DNA from: Enterococcus sp. PF1-24
Lineage (GTDB): Bacteria > Bacillota > Bacilli > Lactobacillales > Enterococcaceae
NCBI RefSeq assembly: GCF_029893325.1
Contig: NZ_JARXWL010000013.1
Location: 1 to 64,000, forward strand
Direction of reading: 5' to 3'
Length of the DNA stretch: 64,000 nt
Below, one piece after another: positions 24,708 through 34,867 of the stretch. The translations under genes and the position numbers were made by a program. The notes below the pieces were generated by a model. The model was not told the origin of the DNA, searched no databases, and saw nothing but the letters and a program-made list of their open reading frames with translations. The number at the start of each line of letters is the position of its first letter. The stretch's first letter is position 1.

Positions 24708-26636
24708 TTAATGTCCACCAGCAAAGCGAATAAGTTGCTCCTCTGTTGGATCAACATTAACTTTATAAGTTTCTCCTGCACCGAAACTAAATAACACTTG
24801 TCCTTTTTTCAAACCTTGCATTGTTGCATAATCTGAATCTTTATATCCACTTCCTAAAACATTTTTCAATCTTCCAACTACCGATTCATCCATCCGTAAA
24901 AACATTTTTGTATTACATAGCTCAAATACCTGCTTAACTTTATCTGAATACAATCCACTATTTCCTTCGGGCAATAATTCCTGTGGAGATTGAGTCATTA
25001 GAAATGTTCCCGCTGAGAATTTACGCATTTCTTTTAAGAAATCTACAATATACTCAACCGCAAATGGATTATTTTTATTTAAAATATTTTGACACTCATC
25101 TAAGAAGAACATGAAATAACGGACTTCTTTTGCGGTGATTTCTTTGTTATCTAAAAGGTTTTTCATCTTACGACCATTTTTCATAGCTTGGTTCCAATTC
25201 AAATTTAAAATTGTAAATAATTGACTATGGAAAACTTCAGGGCTTAAACCACTAATAGAATCTATGTCAAAGAATAGAACATCTTCATTCTCAAAGTTTT
25301 TGAAAGTTGTATGCCCGTTGTAAAACGCCCCATACTCATTCACCATTGCATCTAAAACTAATCCAAATGATTCTAAAGCCCGCTTTTTTTGTTCCGTTCC
25401 AGATCGATACTCTGGTTCCAAAATGATTTGTTTATAGAAATCCCTAAATTCTTCGACTGTAGGATATTGATTACTAGGAAGCCCAGTTATTTTGATTCCT
25501 TCTCTTTTCTTCATGTAATCTTTTTCAAGCATCCCAATTTCTACATAAAAGGCATCAAAAATACCACCAAACATCAGAATATCAACTGGTTCAAAAACAG
25601 GATTTAGGAATCTAGAAGTAGTCATAAACTTTGATTTATGCTGCATATAAGATCCTAACTCATCTAAATGTTTACCCGTAATATCAGTTCTTGTTCCTAA
25701 TACTTCCATAATATTGATAACGCCATTTTTTCCGGACATATCAATAATTTTTCCATTTTGACTATGAATCAACTTGTACCAGTCTTTATTTTTCTCTATT
25801 CCCCTAACGATATTATTTGCACCAAATAGATACTCTTCCATCATTTTTAGTAACGTTGATTTACCAGATCCTGATAGTCCAACACCAATTCCACTGAAAG
25901 AAGTTCTAGTGTCTGTAATATGGAAAGGATTATAAATAAAAGCGCCATTGCTTGCTGTTGTTCCCACATAACCACCATAATCATCAATTAGGTATTGATG
26001 ATTGAATGGATAGCCTCCGCCTATAGCGGTTGCTGGTACCGCTAATCCATCTCTAGATGAAAAGTGGCTTTCTTGTTCTGCGGAAGATTCAAAAAGCGAC
26101 AACCATTCCTCTTTTTCTTCAAAAAGGAAAGTTGTCGCTTTATAATTTTTACTTGATAGTTGCTTACGAATTTCTTTCTTCTGTCTTTCTAAATCTTCAA
26201 TAGTATCTGCACTAATATGAATACGAATCTTCATCATCTTAATGATTTCGCCACCTTGAGTAACAGCTGCTGCAAAGTCTTGTAAACTAAAAAATTCATT
26301 TGAAGCATCATTTCTGCTAGTGTAAGTTCGTTCATTTTCCATTCTGTCCTTATATTCTGATAAGGTTAAGTTAATTGAACGTAACACTTTCTCTTTGTTG
26401 GCAGTTGCTAAATGAATTGAAGTTATTGTATTCAAATTCTCTGTTAGATTAGTTAGCCAAAACTGAGGCACGTCTGTAGGTAAACTAAAAACGTGTAAGC
26501 AGCAACTATAGCCATCACCGGTTTGAACATATAAATTATTTTTGAAAGTAATGCCGCCTTGTGGCTTCACTCTACTTACAAAATCCAAATCATAACCTTC
26601 ATTACGCAATTGTTGCATTTTCTTCTTCGTCAACAT
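24708..26636 (-). CDS. VirB4-family ATPase of the transfer apparatus
   Basis: A 642 aa protein. Walker A is GVGLSGSGKSTLLKMM (~245) and Walker B is YFMFFLDECQNIL (~510). FLMTQSPQELL provides the conserved Gln motif. It drives assembly and substrate transfer at the cytoplasmic face. It starts directly in the middle region; the usual N-terminal VirB4 domain appears to be encoded by a separate gene at 27779-28348. It overlaps the upstream membrane-protein gene by 35 bases. Confidence 0.95.
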   Translation of the reverse strand: MLTKKKMQQLRNEGYDLDFVSRVKPQGGITFKNNLYVQTGDGYSCCLHVFSLPTDVPQFWLTNLTENLNTITSIHLATANKEKVLRSINLTLSEYKDRMENERTYTSRNDASNEFFSLQDFAAAVTQGGEIIKMMKIRIHISADTIEDLERQKKEIRKQLSSKNYKATTFLFEEKEEWLSLFESSAEQESHFSSRDGLAVPATAIGGGYPFNHQYLIDDYGGYVGTTASNGAFIYNPFHITDTRTSFSGIGVGLSGSGKSTLLKMMEEYLFGANNIVRGIEKNKDWYKLIHSQNGKIIDMSGKNGVINIMEVLGTRTDITGKHLDELGSYMQHKSKFMTTSRFLNPVFEPVDILMFGGIFDAFYVEIGMLEKDYMKKREGIKITGLPSNQYPTVEEFRDFYKQIILEPEYRSGTEQKKRALESFGLVLDAMVNEYGAFYNGHTTFKNFENEDVLFFDIDSISGLSPEVFHSQLFTILNLNWNQAMKNGRKMKNLLDNKEITAKEVRYFMFFLDECQNILNKNNPFAVEYIVDFLKEMRKFSAGTFLMTQSPQELLPEGNSGLYSDKVKQVFELCNTKMFLRMDESVVGRLKNVLGSGYKDSDYATMQGLKKGQVLFSFGAGETYKVNVDPTEEQLIRFAGGH

Positions 26637-27750
26637 AAATTACTTCTTCCCCATTTCCATCAAAATTATTCATTTGAATCACTAGTTCCTTTGTAAGCAA
26701 TGAATACTTCAACTGATATTCGATTTTCAAATATTTAGGAAAATATATTTCATCACTTATATAATAGGAACCTTTTTCGTCACTATGGAATTTCCCAAAA
26801 GCAATCTTTCCATCTGGTCTACGTTGTTTTTCAATAATCTCAACACCTGTAAGTGTTACATAATCTTTCCAAACAGTAGCAGGAAATAAAAACGGATAAA
26901 TTTCATCCAAACTAATTTCTTTTGATTTACCTTCTAGTCCTGGCACTGCGGAAATATGTTCAACTTCAGCAAGCTCACCAAGTATTGTTTTCCATATTTT
27001 TTTATTGTACTTTTCCCATACCAGTTTTAACAAAAGCGATATACCAAAAGTGAAACCAAGCCAAATTAACAACTTAACAAGTTTTTCTTCATACATCATC
27101 TTATTAACTTCAACAGTTATTATTGTAATTAGATTTAATATCTGATTACATACTCGCTTATAATTCTGTTTAAAGACAAAATAAATAAGCGACATTGCAT
27201 AGTAAAAAATTAGAAGATAAACGATTGTTTGGACTATATCTTCTGCTTTCCCAGCGTTAACCAAAGTTGCCTTTATAAAAAACTCTACTAACAACCATCT
27301 GGCAATAGCAAAACCTAGAATATTCATAATCAAGGATGGAAGAAGTGGAAATCCCTTAGTTAGCAAGTACGCTGCATTAAATCCTTGAATTTTAGGGAAT
27401 TTCTTATCACGTTTTACTTTATTTAGCCATTCTTCCCTTTTTTTCTTTGTTGTATAACTTATTTTTATTTGATCTATAAACCAAGGTGTATCATGTTTTT
27501 TGTATTTCACACCCTCTGTTATTAGAAGAATACCTCCACCTAAAAACAGCACTTTAATTGCTATATATAAACATTTTAAATACAAATCTTGATCCTTAAA
27601 ATCGGGTAACGAAAAGATCCAGCTAGTAGCAAAAAATAAAATTTCCAATATGCAACCTATTAAAATGATACTTAATCGATCTTTCTTTTTATACTTCTTC
27701 ACATAATCTTCAGTTGGTTCTATGACATATTGCTTCTTTCTTATAACCAT
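26602..27750 (-). CDS. Polytopic membrane protein of the transfer complex
   Basis: A 382 aa protein with about six membrane segments in residues 25-255 (for example LSIILIGCILEILFFATSWIF and LFLGGGILLITEG). A cytoplasmic domain of ~120 residues follows (EISLDEIYPFLFPATVWKDY...). It sits between the VirB4 N-terminal-like gene and VirB4 itself. No family recognised; the position suggests an inner-membrane platform subunit. Confidence 0.7.
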   Translation of the reverse strand: MVIRKKQYVIEPTEDYVKKYKKKDRLSIILIGCILEILFFATSWIFSLPDFKDQDLYLKCLYIAIKVLFLGGGILLITEGVKYKKHDTPWFIDQIKISYTTKKKREEWLNKVKRDKKFPKIQGFNAAYLLTKGFPLLPSLIMNILGFAIARWLLVEFFIKATLVNAGKAEDIVQTIVYLLIFYYAMSLIYFVFKQNYKRVCNQILNLITIITVEVNKMMYEEKLVKLLIWLGFTFGISLLLKLVWEKYNKKIWKTILGELAEVEHISAVPGLEGKSKEISLDEIYPFLFPATVWKDYVTLTGVEIIEKQRRPDGKIAFGKFHSDEKGSYYISDEIYFPKYLKIEYQLKYSLLTKELVIQMNNFDGNGEEVIYVDEEENATIA

Positions 27751-27778
27751 TCATTTCCCTCATTTCACTATTCTTGGT

Positions 27779-28348
27779 TTAAACTTCAGTATTAGGATTA
27801 AATAGCTTAAAGAGAATTTTTTCTACATGATCAGCCTTTACAGCTTTTATTGCTAAATCAGAAGAGCTATTTCTAATAAGCCTTTTACCATTTTCAATTA
27901 ATTCTGTTTTGTTGTTGCCATATACAAAAATGTAAAATTCATGATTAGCCAATTGCTTTTCAACCCACATTTGAACATTCACTTGGTTTTTGGCCGCTTC
28001 CATACGCTCTAGATTCATTTGTTCTTGAGCTTGAATAAATTGTTCTCTCCAATAATTTTGATTTACCTCAGTTGAAGATGGAAACATCATACTTAAAATG
28101 CATAGATCTTCCACATATAAACGACACAAATTTGTAAGTGAATCCATCACTTGATATCGTTCAGCAAGACTCAAATCATAAATATTTTTGGTTTCAACCT
28201 TATAAATTGCCTCATATGTATCATTCTTGGTAACTAAATAATCACCATCCATTCTTTTATAAGGAAAGACCTCTATAACTTCATAGAGGTCTTTAGAATT
28301 AGTCGGTTGAATTGATTCTCTTTTGGTTTGTTTTCCTTTTTTAACCAC
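27779..28348 (-). CDS. VirB4 N-terminal-domain-like protein
   Basis: A 189 aa soluble protein (LYEVIEVFPYKRMDGDYLVT, then AIYKVETKNIYDLSLAERYQ, MDSLTNLCRLYVEDL). The pattern of an opening beta-domain followed by a long helical stretch with AKNQVNVQMWVEKQLANHEFYIFVYG resembles the N-terminal domain of VirB4/TrbE ATPases. It would then be a split VirB4, with the motor domain at 24708-26636. Confidence 0.6.
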   Translation of the reverse strand: MVKKGKQTKRESIQPTNSKDLYEVIEVFPYKRMDGDYLVTKNDTYEAIYKVETKNIYDLSLAERYQVMDSLTNLCRLYVEDLCILSMMFPSSTEVNQNYWREQFIQAQEQMNLERMEAAKNQVNVQMWVEKQLANHEFYIFVYGNNKTELIENGKRLIRNSSSDLAIKAVKADHVEKILFKLFNPNTEV

Positions 28349-28355
28349 AGTATCC

Positions 28356-28661
28356 TTATCCTTTCGTTCGATAGTTTCCTGAAAAGTACCGATTTTTATC
28401 CTTTTTCAATAACTGAAATATTACTTGGATAGTTTTCTTCCCAGGATTATTTGCAGTTGGTAAACAACAGAATACTGCAAAGACAACATTTAAAAATTGC
28501 ATCACAAAAAAATGAGTTCCTGGCAATTTTAGAATACCTTGAATGTACGTTCCTATAAAGAAAGCACCAATAACCGCAATTGCATCTGTTAAATAGAAAA
28601 AGAACAGCTTGATACTAACTTTAGTTGTTGCGGGAATTCTCATATTACTGTAATTATTCAT
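28356..28661 (-). CDS. VirB3-like / DUF5592-type small membrane protein
   Basis: A 101 aa protein. N-terminal basic MRIPATTKVSIKLFFFYLTD, two membrane segments (AIAVIGAFFIGTYIQGIL and FFVMQFLNVVFAVFCCLP) and a basic C-terminus (NPGKKTIQVIFQLLKKDKNR). Size, topology and position just before the VirB4-type genes match Gram-positive VirB3 equivalents (PrgI/TcpE/TraC-like). Confidence 0.7.
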   Translation of the reverse strand: MNNYSNMRIPATTKVSIKLFFFYLTDAIAVIGAFFIGTYIQGILKLPGTHFFVMQFLNVVFAVFCCLPTANNPGKKTIQVIFQLLKKDKNRYFSGNYRTKG

Positions 28662-28678
28662 AGCTACACCCCCATTTT

Positions 28679-30943
28679 TTATAAGTCATCATAAAGATTT
28701 TTGAATTTGTCTTTTTTCGGTGGCGTATTCCCTTTATTAACTTGCGTATTACTTTGATGGTTACTTACAGTAGAATTATTATTAACATTGGCGTTATTGG
28801 TATTATTGACATTATTAACCTTTTCATTTCTAACGTTATTAACTGTCTTTTGAGTTGATTCTACTTGTTTTGTAGTATTAGAAGTATTTGGTACTACTAT
28901 GCCGCCTTCACTACCTTGCATTTGTACTGTTTGTTTTTCTTCAATATCAATTTTTCTTTCACTACTAATCTTTTGAGTACTGCTTTCGATATTTCTAGCA
29001 GTCTTTTGTTCTTGTCCTTGCACTGAATTAGCAACATTAGTATTCACACGTTCGGAAACTTGTTCATTTACATCTTTTTCGCGCTGCTGAGTTGTACTAT
29101 CTCTAACAGTCGAATTTTGATTATTTTGACTGCTTGCCGGTTGTTTACTTTGTGAATTTGCTGAATTACTATTTCCAGCTGCTGCTTCAGTATTTGGAGT
29201 TCTAGTTGGCCCACTGTAGCCATCTACATTTGAAGCATCTGGTTTTGTACCAGGACTTGATTGTGATGCTTGTTCTGCAACTGTATAGCCCATAGAAGAT
29301 TTTGGCTTAGGATAACTGTACGGAACAGTAGCTGCTCTTTGTGGGTAATCATTACCATCACCTGTGTCTACTACAGCTCTATGACTACTTGGAACATCTG
29401 AAGATGCTGCTCTTGTAGGATAGTTTTCTTCACCTGATGCTTCAGAAGAATCGCTATCATTGTTTTTAGCAAGTTTAGCTCTATTATTTGCCCCACTAGA
29501 AATTCCTGAATCCACACCTTCATCAAATGCTTCTTTGATATTTTTAACTGGTTGAGTTGAAGCTGCTGCCGCACTTTGAATTTTTCCGCCAACATTATCT
29601 TTTACAGTTGAAATCTGTTCATTTAAGAATCCTGATACACCTTGTTCAGAAATATTACCTACAGCACTACCAACTTTTCCGGCTGAATTTTCAAGGCCAT
29701 CTTGAGCAGCTCTAACTGATTTTCTAGCTTTTTCTGGCGCTTTACTAGCAACATCTTTAGCTTTATCACCGGCACCTTTTGCTGCTTGCGCACCTTGTCT
29801 AGCAAGTCTATAAGCACCATACATACCAGCAATACCTGCGACACCTTCTTTAAGACCTGTATCAATACCAAATTGTCTTGCAATGGCATCAGAACCTTTC
29901 AGAAAGGCTACTAACCCGATAATACCGCATATAAATATGCCCACAATATTCATATCTAAAGTCATAATATAAGCATAGTAGGTTACAAATAAAGCTCTTG
30001 AAATTCCCATTAAACCAATTGTAAAGAATGAACTGAATATCCCTTCAACAGCTTTCTTAGGCCTTTCCCCTGTTTCTAAATCAGAGAAAGCTAAGATAGG
30101 AAATGTAACTTTCCTCATCACTAAATCTATTGCAATAAATATAAATTTACTGAATAGCAAAATGTTATAAATAATCATTACTAAAAATGAGATATTCATA
30201 ACTGAGAAATTACCTGTATAGCGAAACGTTCCTTCATCAAACCAATCAAAGAAACCATTTTTTATTTCCTTAGTTTCAACTTCATCACCAGATCCTGCAC
30301 CGACAAGGTAGTATTTCAAGTTTTCTACTTCATCATTTTCAGAATCCTTTTGTAATTTATCCAGGTCTTTAACATTTAGAATTGTAGCCAATTTAATTAA
30401 TCCAAATTGTTTTTCAGTTAACTTATTTTTAACTGTACTTTCTTCTAAAAGCTTATCAAATCCTTGATAGGCTATATAATTTATATCAGCTGTATTCTCT
30501 TTAACAATGTTAAAAGACATGGATTCTCCTTCTACATTATTAGAAGTGATAACTTGTCCTGTCTCATCATAGAATGTTTTTGATGCATCATAGCAAAGAT
30601 CCATAACTGTGGGCAGCTGAAGTAATAGACAACTATATATCATTGCCCTTAATCCCGCATTTTTTAAATCAACTTTATTGTTGAATATAAGCCTAAACCC
30701 TATCCACATGACTGCAATTACTAGTATTCCAAATGCAATAACTTGCATGGAATCAAAAACTTTCTTCACTACTGAATTATTTAAAAATCCAAAGACAGAG
30801 AAAACTTGATCGATTAATTCTTCTGATGCTTTACTTAGTTGATATAAAAACTTAGTAAACGCCCAATTCACATTCTGAGATACCCAAGAAATTAAGTCAG
30901 CTTGTTTAATCCAATCAGAATATTTTTCTAAAAATTCAATCAA
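28679..30943 (-). CDS. VirB6-like polytopic channel protein with a long Q/N/S-rich tail
   Basis: A 754 aa protein. Membrane segments lie at roughly 65-90, 230-265, 300-340 and 325-360 (VIAFGILVIAVMWIGFRLI, NISFLVMIIYNILLFSKFIF, MNIVGIFICGIIGLVAFLKG). The C-terminal ~380 residues are low-complexity (Asn-Val repeats, Gln, Ser, Lys, Ala). VirB6/TrbL-like proteins form the inner-membrane channel. The tail may bind other proteins or cell wall. Confidence 0.85.
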   Translation of the reverse strand: MIEFLEKYSDWIKQADLISWVSQNVNWAFTKFLYQLSKASEELIDQVFSVFGFLNNSVVKKVFDSMQVIAFGILVIAVMWIGFRLIFNNKVDLKNAGLRAMIYSCLLLQLPTVMDLCYDASKTFYDETGQVITSNNVEGESMSFNIVKENTADINYIAYQGFDKLLEESTVKNKLTEKQFGLIKLATILNVKDLDKLQKDSENDEVENLKYYLVGAGSGDEVETKEIKNGFFDWFDEGTFRYTGNFSVMNISFLVMIIYNILLFSKFIFIAIDLVMRKVTFPILAFSDLETGERPKKAVEGIFSSFFTIGLMGISRALFVTYYAYIMTLDMNIVGIFICGIIGLVAFLKGSDAIARQFGIDTGLKEGVAGIAGMYGAYRLARQGAQAAKGAGDKAKDVASKAPEKARKSVRAAQDGLENSAGKVGSAVGNISEQGVSGFLNEQISTVKDNVGGKIQSAAAASTQPVKNIKEAFDEGVDSGISSGANNRAKLAKNNDSDSSEASGEENYPTRAASSDVPSSHRAVVDTGDGNDYPQRAATVPYSYPKPKSSMGYTVAEQASQSSPGTKPDASNVDGYSGPTRTPNTEAAAGNSNSANSQSKQPASSQNNQNSTVRDSTTQQREKDVNEQVSERVNTNVANSVQGQEQKTARNIESSTQKISSERKIDIEEKQTVQMQGSEGGIVVPNTSNTTKQVESTQKTVNNVRNEKVNNVNNTNNANVNNNSTVSNHQSNTQVNKGNTPPKKDKFKNLYDDL

Positions 30944-30948
30944 TCAAT

Positions 30949-31794
30949 TCAACTCCTTTCTTTATCTACTTTATTCACCAAACAAAGCTTGAAAACAAGC
31001 CGAGCGATTTTTAACTTCTCTACTTCGTTGATATACTCTTGAGTAGAAACCTGTTTTACCCAAGATCCTTTAAATCCAAATCCTTGCCATTTATAATTAT
31101 TTTTCCATAAAAAATCTTTTTGTTTATAAGCACCAGCGACAATTAAATAGTAAAAATCTGAAAACATAAGAGTTTTGATATCGCCTAGCATGATGTACTC
31201 CTTATTTACACAAAGCGTATACTTTAATAAATCCACTTCTTTTTGTGCTTCTGTTTCACTTGCAAACACTTTTGCCCAGGTACGATTGTTAGCGTGATAT
31301 TCATAGTTTCTTTGCTTTAGTGCTTTCTTTTCTTTATAGGCATGATGAACAATGACATACTGCTTAACAGAAACTCTTCTTTGCTCAAATTTCCAAAACT
31401 TAATGTTTCCAAAATACTTCACTAAATTATCTATATCCTTAGTTCCTGCAATCATTTCCTCAAATGCCTTAATATCTAACAATTTAAAGGAAAATGCTGT
31501 TAACAGTAACTTATGCAGTCGCTTATAAAAGCACTCATTTTTTCGTACTGTTGCTTCATCAATAAAGGCCACATGACGTGCAATTTCGTATATGCAACTA
31601 TACAAAATATCGTCATATGGCCTACTAATGTTATATATTTCAATTTTTCGATCATTTGGATAGTAACAACTATCTTTTGAACCCAGCTCTTTTTTGGTTA
31701 CGGTTATTGAAAAATCTTCATAATCACTATAGTTTTCGTATGTTTTTGATAATACGTTTACTAATACTCTTTTTAAGAGATCATGATTATACAA
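30949..31794 (-). CDS. Unknown transfer-operon protein with a degenerate SprT-like core
   Basis: A 281 aa soluble protein. ILYSCIYEIARHVAFID, followed by ECFYKRLHKLL, is placed like the HExxH helix of metallopeptidases (HELAHH...FY), but the first His and the third-ligand context are replaced (YEIARH), so it is probably not catalytic. The C-terminal half contains RTWAKVFASETEAQKEVDLLK. It lies between VirD4 and VirB6-like genes. Confidence 0.6.
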   Translation of the reverse strand: MYNHDLLKRVLVNVLSKTYENYSDYEDFSITVTKKELGSKDSCYYPNDRKIEIYNISRPYDDILYSCIYEIARHVAFIDEATVRKNECFYKRLHKLLLTAFSFKLLDIKAFEEMIAGTKDIDNLVKYFGNIKFWKFEQRRVSVKQYVIVHHAYKEKKALKQRNYEYHANNRTWAKVFASETEAQKEVDLLKYTLCVNKEYIMLGDIKTLMFSDFYYLIVAGAYKQKDFLWKNNYKWQGFGFKGSWVKQVSTQEYINEVEKLKIARLVFKLCLVNKVDKERS

Positions 31795-31808
31795 GCAGCT
31801 TCACCTTC

Positions 31809-34367
31809 TTACTTATTCCTGGTGTAGTTTTTATTTATGAAATCAACGATTGCATCAATCGCCTCACTATCCTTGATAGTCGTTTTAACTGTAACTAATG
31901 CAGCTGTGTCATTCTCTTCAAGACTTCTTAGAATTTTTTCTCTATCTTCAAGCGGAATACTATATCTACTCAGCAACTCATCAATTGTTTCTGGTTCTGG
32001 TTTTTTAACTTCTACACCATCAGAAACTACATAAGGTGATGGACGGTCTAAAAAGCTTGAGAAGTCGATCTCATAGTCTTCTAAATTCAAATAATTATGT
32101 TCCGATTCAAAAGGAATTTCGTTAACATCCTTCCTGGTATCAAACTCATCCGCAAGAAATTCGTATCGATAAGGCATGGACGTTTCCTTTGTATTAAAGA
32201 TAGGATAAGGTCTAATTTTCCGACCCCTTTTATCCTTTCTATGAAGTTTTCTAAGCACCACTGTTTCACCTTCCAAGAGTGTACCTAACCTTTCTGGTGT
32301 AAGTAGTTTTTCACCCTCTGGTTTCACAGAAGCATTGTTATTCAAGCTTAGAGCTTTTCTTGAAGATGACGATTCCAAAATTGTACTACTACCAACCTCT
32401 TTGCTGATTTCCGCAATCGTATCTGAATCGCCACTCATTATATAAACTGTATTTTGACAGTTTTCTTTAATAATTTTACCGTTTTCTTTCCCATAGCCTT
32501 TGTAGAATTGATAGAAACTTTGAATGAAGAAATTAAAGAGTATATTTCTACCAAGACAAGCAACTACATAGGCATCTAAATTACTAATTGGTGACATACC
32601 ACCAAACTCATCAAAATCAATATGAACTCTTGTAAAACAAGCGCCGCCAACAGTGATTGCACAGTTTTTAATTAATGTTTGATAAACTTGATTAACAAAA
32701 ATACTTGCAATCGGATGGAGTGATTTATCAGAGTCCGGCGTAATCATATAAACAGCAATTGGTTGACTGTTGTAACTCATTTTAATTGATTTTAACGTAG
32801 TCATATTTTTGGCCACTTCTACTAAATTAGTGTCATAGCCTTTTGGATCGCTGCTTAACTCAATAGAAAAGATTGCTCTTCTTTCTTTTCTATTTTCATC
32901 AACATACTTTAATTTCACATAATCACCATTTTGTAATTCAGTAGGAAAATTTAATGTTGCAATCCCACTCTTCATTGGCTTCATAGTGAAGTGGGCCAAC
33001 TCTTTTTTATTTCTAACGAATGAAACTGAAACTTGCTTATTAAACATAGCAGGATCAAAAAAAGCTTTAATATCTTTAGGAAAACCAAGACGTTTAAAAT
33101 CAAAGCTATTTTTGGCAGTCATTTTCGCTATAGATGGAAATTGGAAGATTCTCAATCCACGAATTGCAGTAGATAGAATACTTCCTTTTTCTCTATCACC
33201 GGCGAAATTAACTGAAGCATACTGCCCCTTTGCTAGACTTCCCTGGGGTAAACTATTAAAATATTCATCTAATGCATTTTTAGGTTGCATGGTAAATGGA
33301 TCTATCCATCGATCACTACCCATTTCAATCACGAATTGAGCGACATTAAACATAATTACTTTATGCAACTCATTTCTTAGACTACACTCCTCTAACAATG
33401 CTAAAATGACAGCATTGACAAGTCCTTGTGCGGTTTCATTGAAATGTGCTGCGTTTCCTGAAGATTTTTCCTGGTGATAGAGTGTATAAGTTAGTGAGTT
33501 AACAAGCAACTGAACATTATCAATATCACCATCTAACCAATAATCCTTAATTATGCTTAACAGATCATAACTTAGTGATTGCTCTGGATTAACCAAATTT
33601 AAAGCAAGTGTCAGATAACCCCTTAAATCAAGCGTATCTTTAGCAGCTGCATACAATTCACCTTTCACATCATTGGTCAGCATAGACCCTTTATCTTCAG
33701 CGCGAGATACGATATCTTGTTTCGTTGTTACATACATCTCACCTTTACCAGAACGTGAAACCCCAATATAAGCTGTATTAACGGTATTAGTATCAATAAA
33801 ATACTTTTTATTGAAATGACTAATTGGAACGCCACCCATACCTTTAAATGCCTTTTTTCGATCTGGAATAGCTTTATACTGTTGCCTAATTTCTTTTAAT
33901 GTAGTTAACCGGCTATCGCCTTTTTGGCCACGATCCAAAATTATAAACCTAAATTTCAACTTTCTGTATAAGAGAGAACCTAATATTCCCGCAATTACTA
34001 ATGCAACTAAATACACAAATATTGGTAATCTCAAAAATAGAGCATTACCAATCATATCTCTTTCAACTTGTTTAGCCGCAAGGTTATATTCACTTGATGA
34101 AATTTTCTTACTCATTAGCTGAATAACTAATGGAAAAAGAGAATACAAATAAGAAAAGGTAAGGTTGAATCCAACAAAGATTGCTGCTCCAATTCCAAGA
34201 GATAAAAATAGAACCCAATTAGGCGTTGCTCTTTTATCACTAGGTAAATCTTGCCCATCTATCTTATAATTTTTTCTTTTCCAGTTTAAGTTTTTAGGAA
34301 AAATATCTAAAAATCGTTTAATATCCGGTAATTTTTTAGCTTCTTTTTTTCTCTTAACCATAATCAA
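31809..34367 (-). CDS. VirD4-type coupling protein (TraG/TcpA family)
   Basis: An 852 aa protein. Two N-terminal membrane helices (VLFLSLGIGAAIFVGFNLTF and LFLRLPIFVYLVALVIAG). Walker A is GVSRSGKGEMYV (~residue 198) and Walker B is HIDFDEFGGMSP (~580). FIQSFYQF provides the sensor Gln region. It connects the relaxosome to the secretion channel. The start overlaps the OB-fold gene by 4 bases. The insertion at ~420-510 (SVSFVRNKKELAHFTMKP...) is probably the all-alpha or substrate-contact region. Confidence 0.95.
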   Translation of the reverse strand: MIMVKRKKEAKKLPDIKRFLDIFPKNLNWKRKNYKIDGQDLPSDKRATPNWVLFLSLGIGAAIFVGFNLTFSYLYSLFPLVIQLMSKKISSSEYNLAAKQVERDMIGNALFLRLPIFVYLVALVIAGILGSLLYRKLKFRFIILDRGQKGDSRLTTLKEIRQQYKAIPDRKKAFKGMGGVPISHFNKKYFIDTNTVNTAYIGVSRSGKGEMYVTTKQDIVSRAEDKGSMLTNDVKGELYAAAKDTLDLRGYLTLALNLVNPEQSLSYDLLSIIKDYWLDGDIDNVQLLVNSLTYTLYHQEKSSGNAAHFNETAQGLVNAVILALLEECSLRNELHKVIMFNVAQFVIEMGSDRWIDPFTMQPKNALDEYFNSLPQGSLAKGQYASVNFAGDREKGSILSTAIRGLRIFQFPSIAKMTAKNSFDFKRLGFPKDIKAFFDPAMFNKQVSVSFVRNKKELAHFTMKPMKSGIATLNFPTELQNGDYVKLKYVDENRKERRAIFSIELSSDPKGYDTNLVEVAKNMTTLKSIKMSYNSQPIAVYMITPDSDKSLHPIASIFVNQVYQTLIKNCAITVGGACFTRVHIDFDEFGGMSPISNLDAYVVACLGRNILFNFFIQSFYQFYKGYGKENGKIIKENCQNTVYIMSGDSDTIAEISKEVGSSTILESSSSRKALSLNNNASVKPEGEKLLTPERLGTLLEGETVVLRKLHRKDKRGRKIRPYPIFNTKETSMPYRYEFLADEFDTRKDVNEIPFESEHNYLNLEDYEIDFSSFLDRPSPYVVSDGVEVKKPEPETIDELLSRYSIPLEDREKILRSLEENDTAALVTVKTTIKDSEAIDAIVDFINKNYTRNK

Positions 34368-34810
34368 ACAATCCCATCATAAAAACTTCTACTAAATTTA
34401 TCAGTCGGCGCTTCCTCATAGACAGTTTCTTCAGCTGCTTGTCGATTATTATCTAACCTGGCTTTTACAACCTCTTTACTTTCAAGACAATGATAAAATT
34501 CAACAGTAAGAATATGCCTTAACACTTTAGGTAGATTTTCCTGATATGAAACTAATTGATTATTTTCAATTGATTGATAGAAACTTTCAAATTCACCAGA
34601 TACCTCTATATACTGGTTATCCAGGATATGTTGATTCATATTTATTGCCCTATTTCCAAAAGCTTTACATAGGATAATATCATAGGTTTGTTTTGACTTA
34701 TAACTACGTTTACACAGTAAAGAAAAAAACAATGAAGTAGAATCCTCATTGTTTCTAAACTGCTTATCCCTTACATAACCACGTACTCTTCCGCAATTAT
34801 TAAAATTCAT
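34364..34810 (-). CDS. Divergent OB-fold (SSB-like) protein in the transfer operon
   Basis: A 148 aa protein. NFNNCGRVRGYVRDKQFRNN, SLFFSLLCKRSYKSKQTYDI, ILCKAFGNRAINMNQHI and NQYIEVSGEFESF follow the strand pattern of an SSB OB-fold (compare 'GRL..DP..R.T..G', 'F.I', 'DF..C..FG..A', 'KG..V.V.G...'). There is no DDDLPF tip; the tail ends RSFYDGIV. It may bind ssDNA at the channel entry. ATG/TGA overlap with VirD4. Confidence 0.6.
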   Translation of the reverse strand: MNFNNCGRVRGYVRDKQFRNNEDSTSLFFSLLCKRSYKSKQTYDIILCKAFGNRAINMNQHILDNQYIEVSGEFESFYQSIENNQLVSYQENLPKVLRHILTVEFYHCLESKEVVKARLDNNRQAAEETVYEEAPTDKFSRSFYDGIV

Positions 34811-34867
34811 AATAAATTCTTCCTTTCAATAGGAATTTCTTCTATTTCACTCACCCCCTTCCATTCT

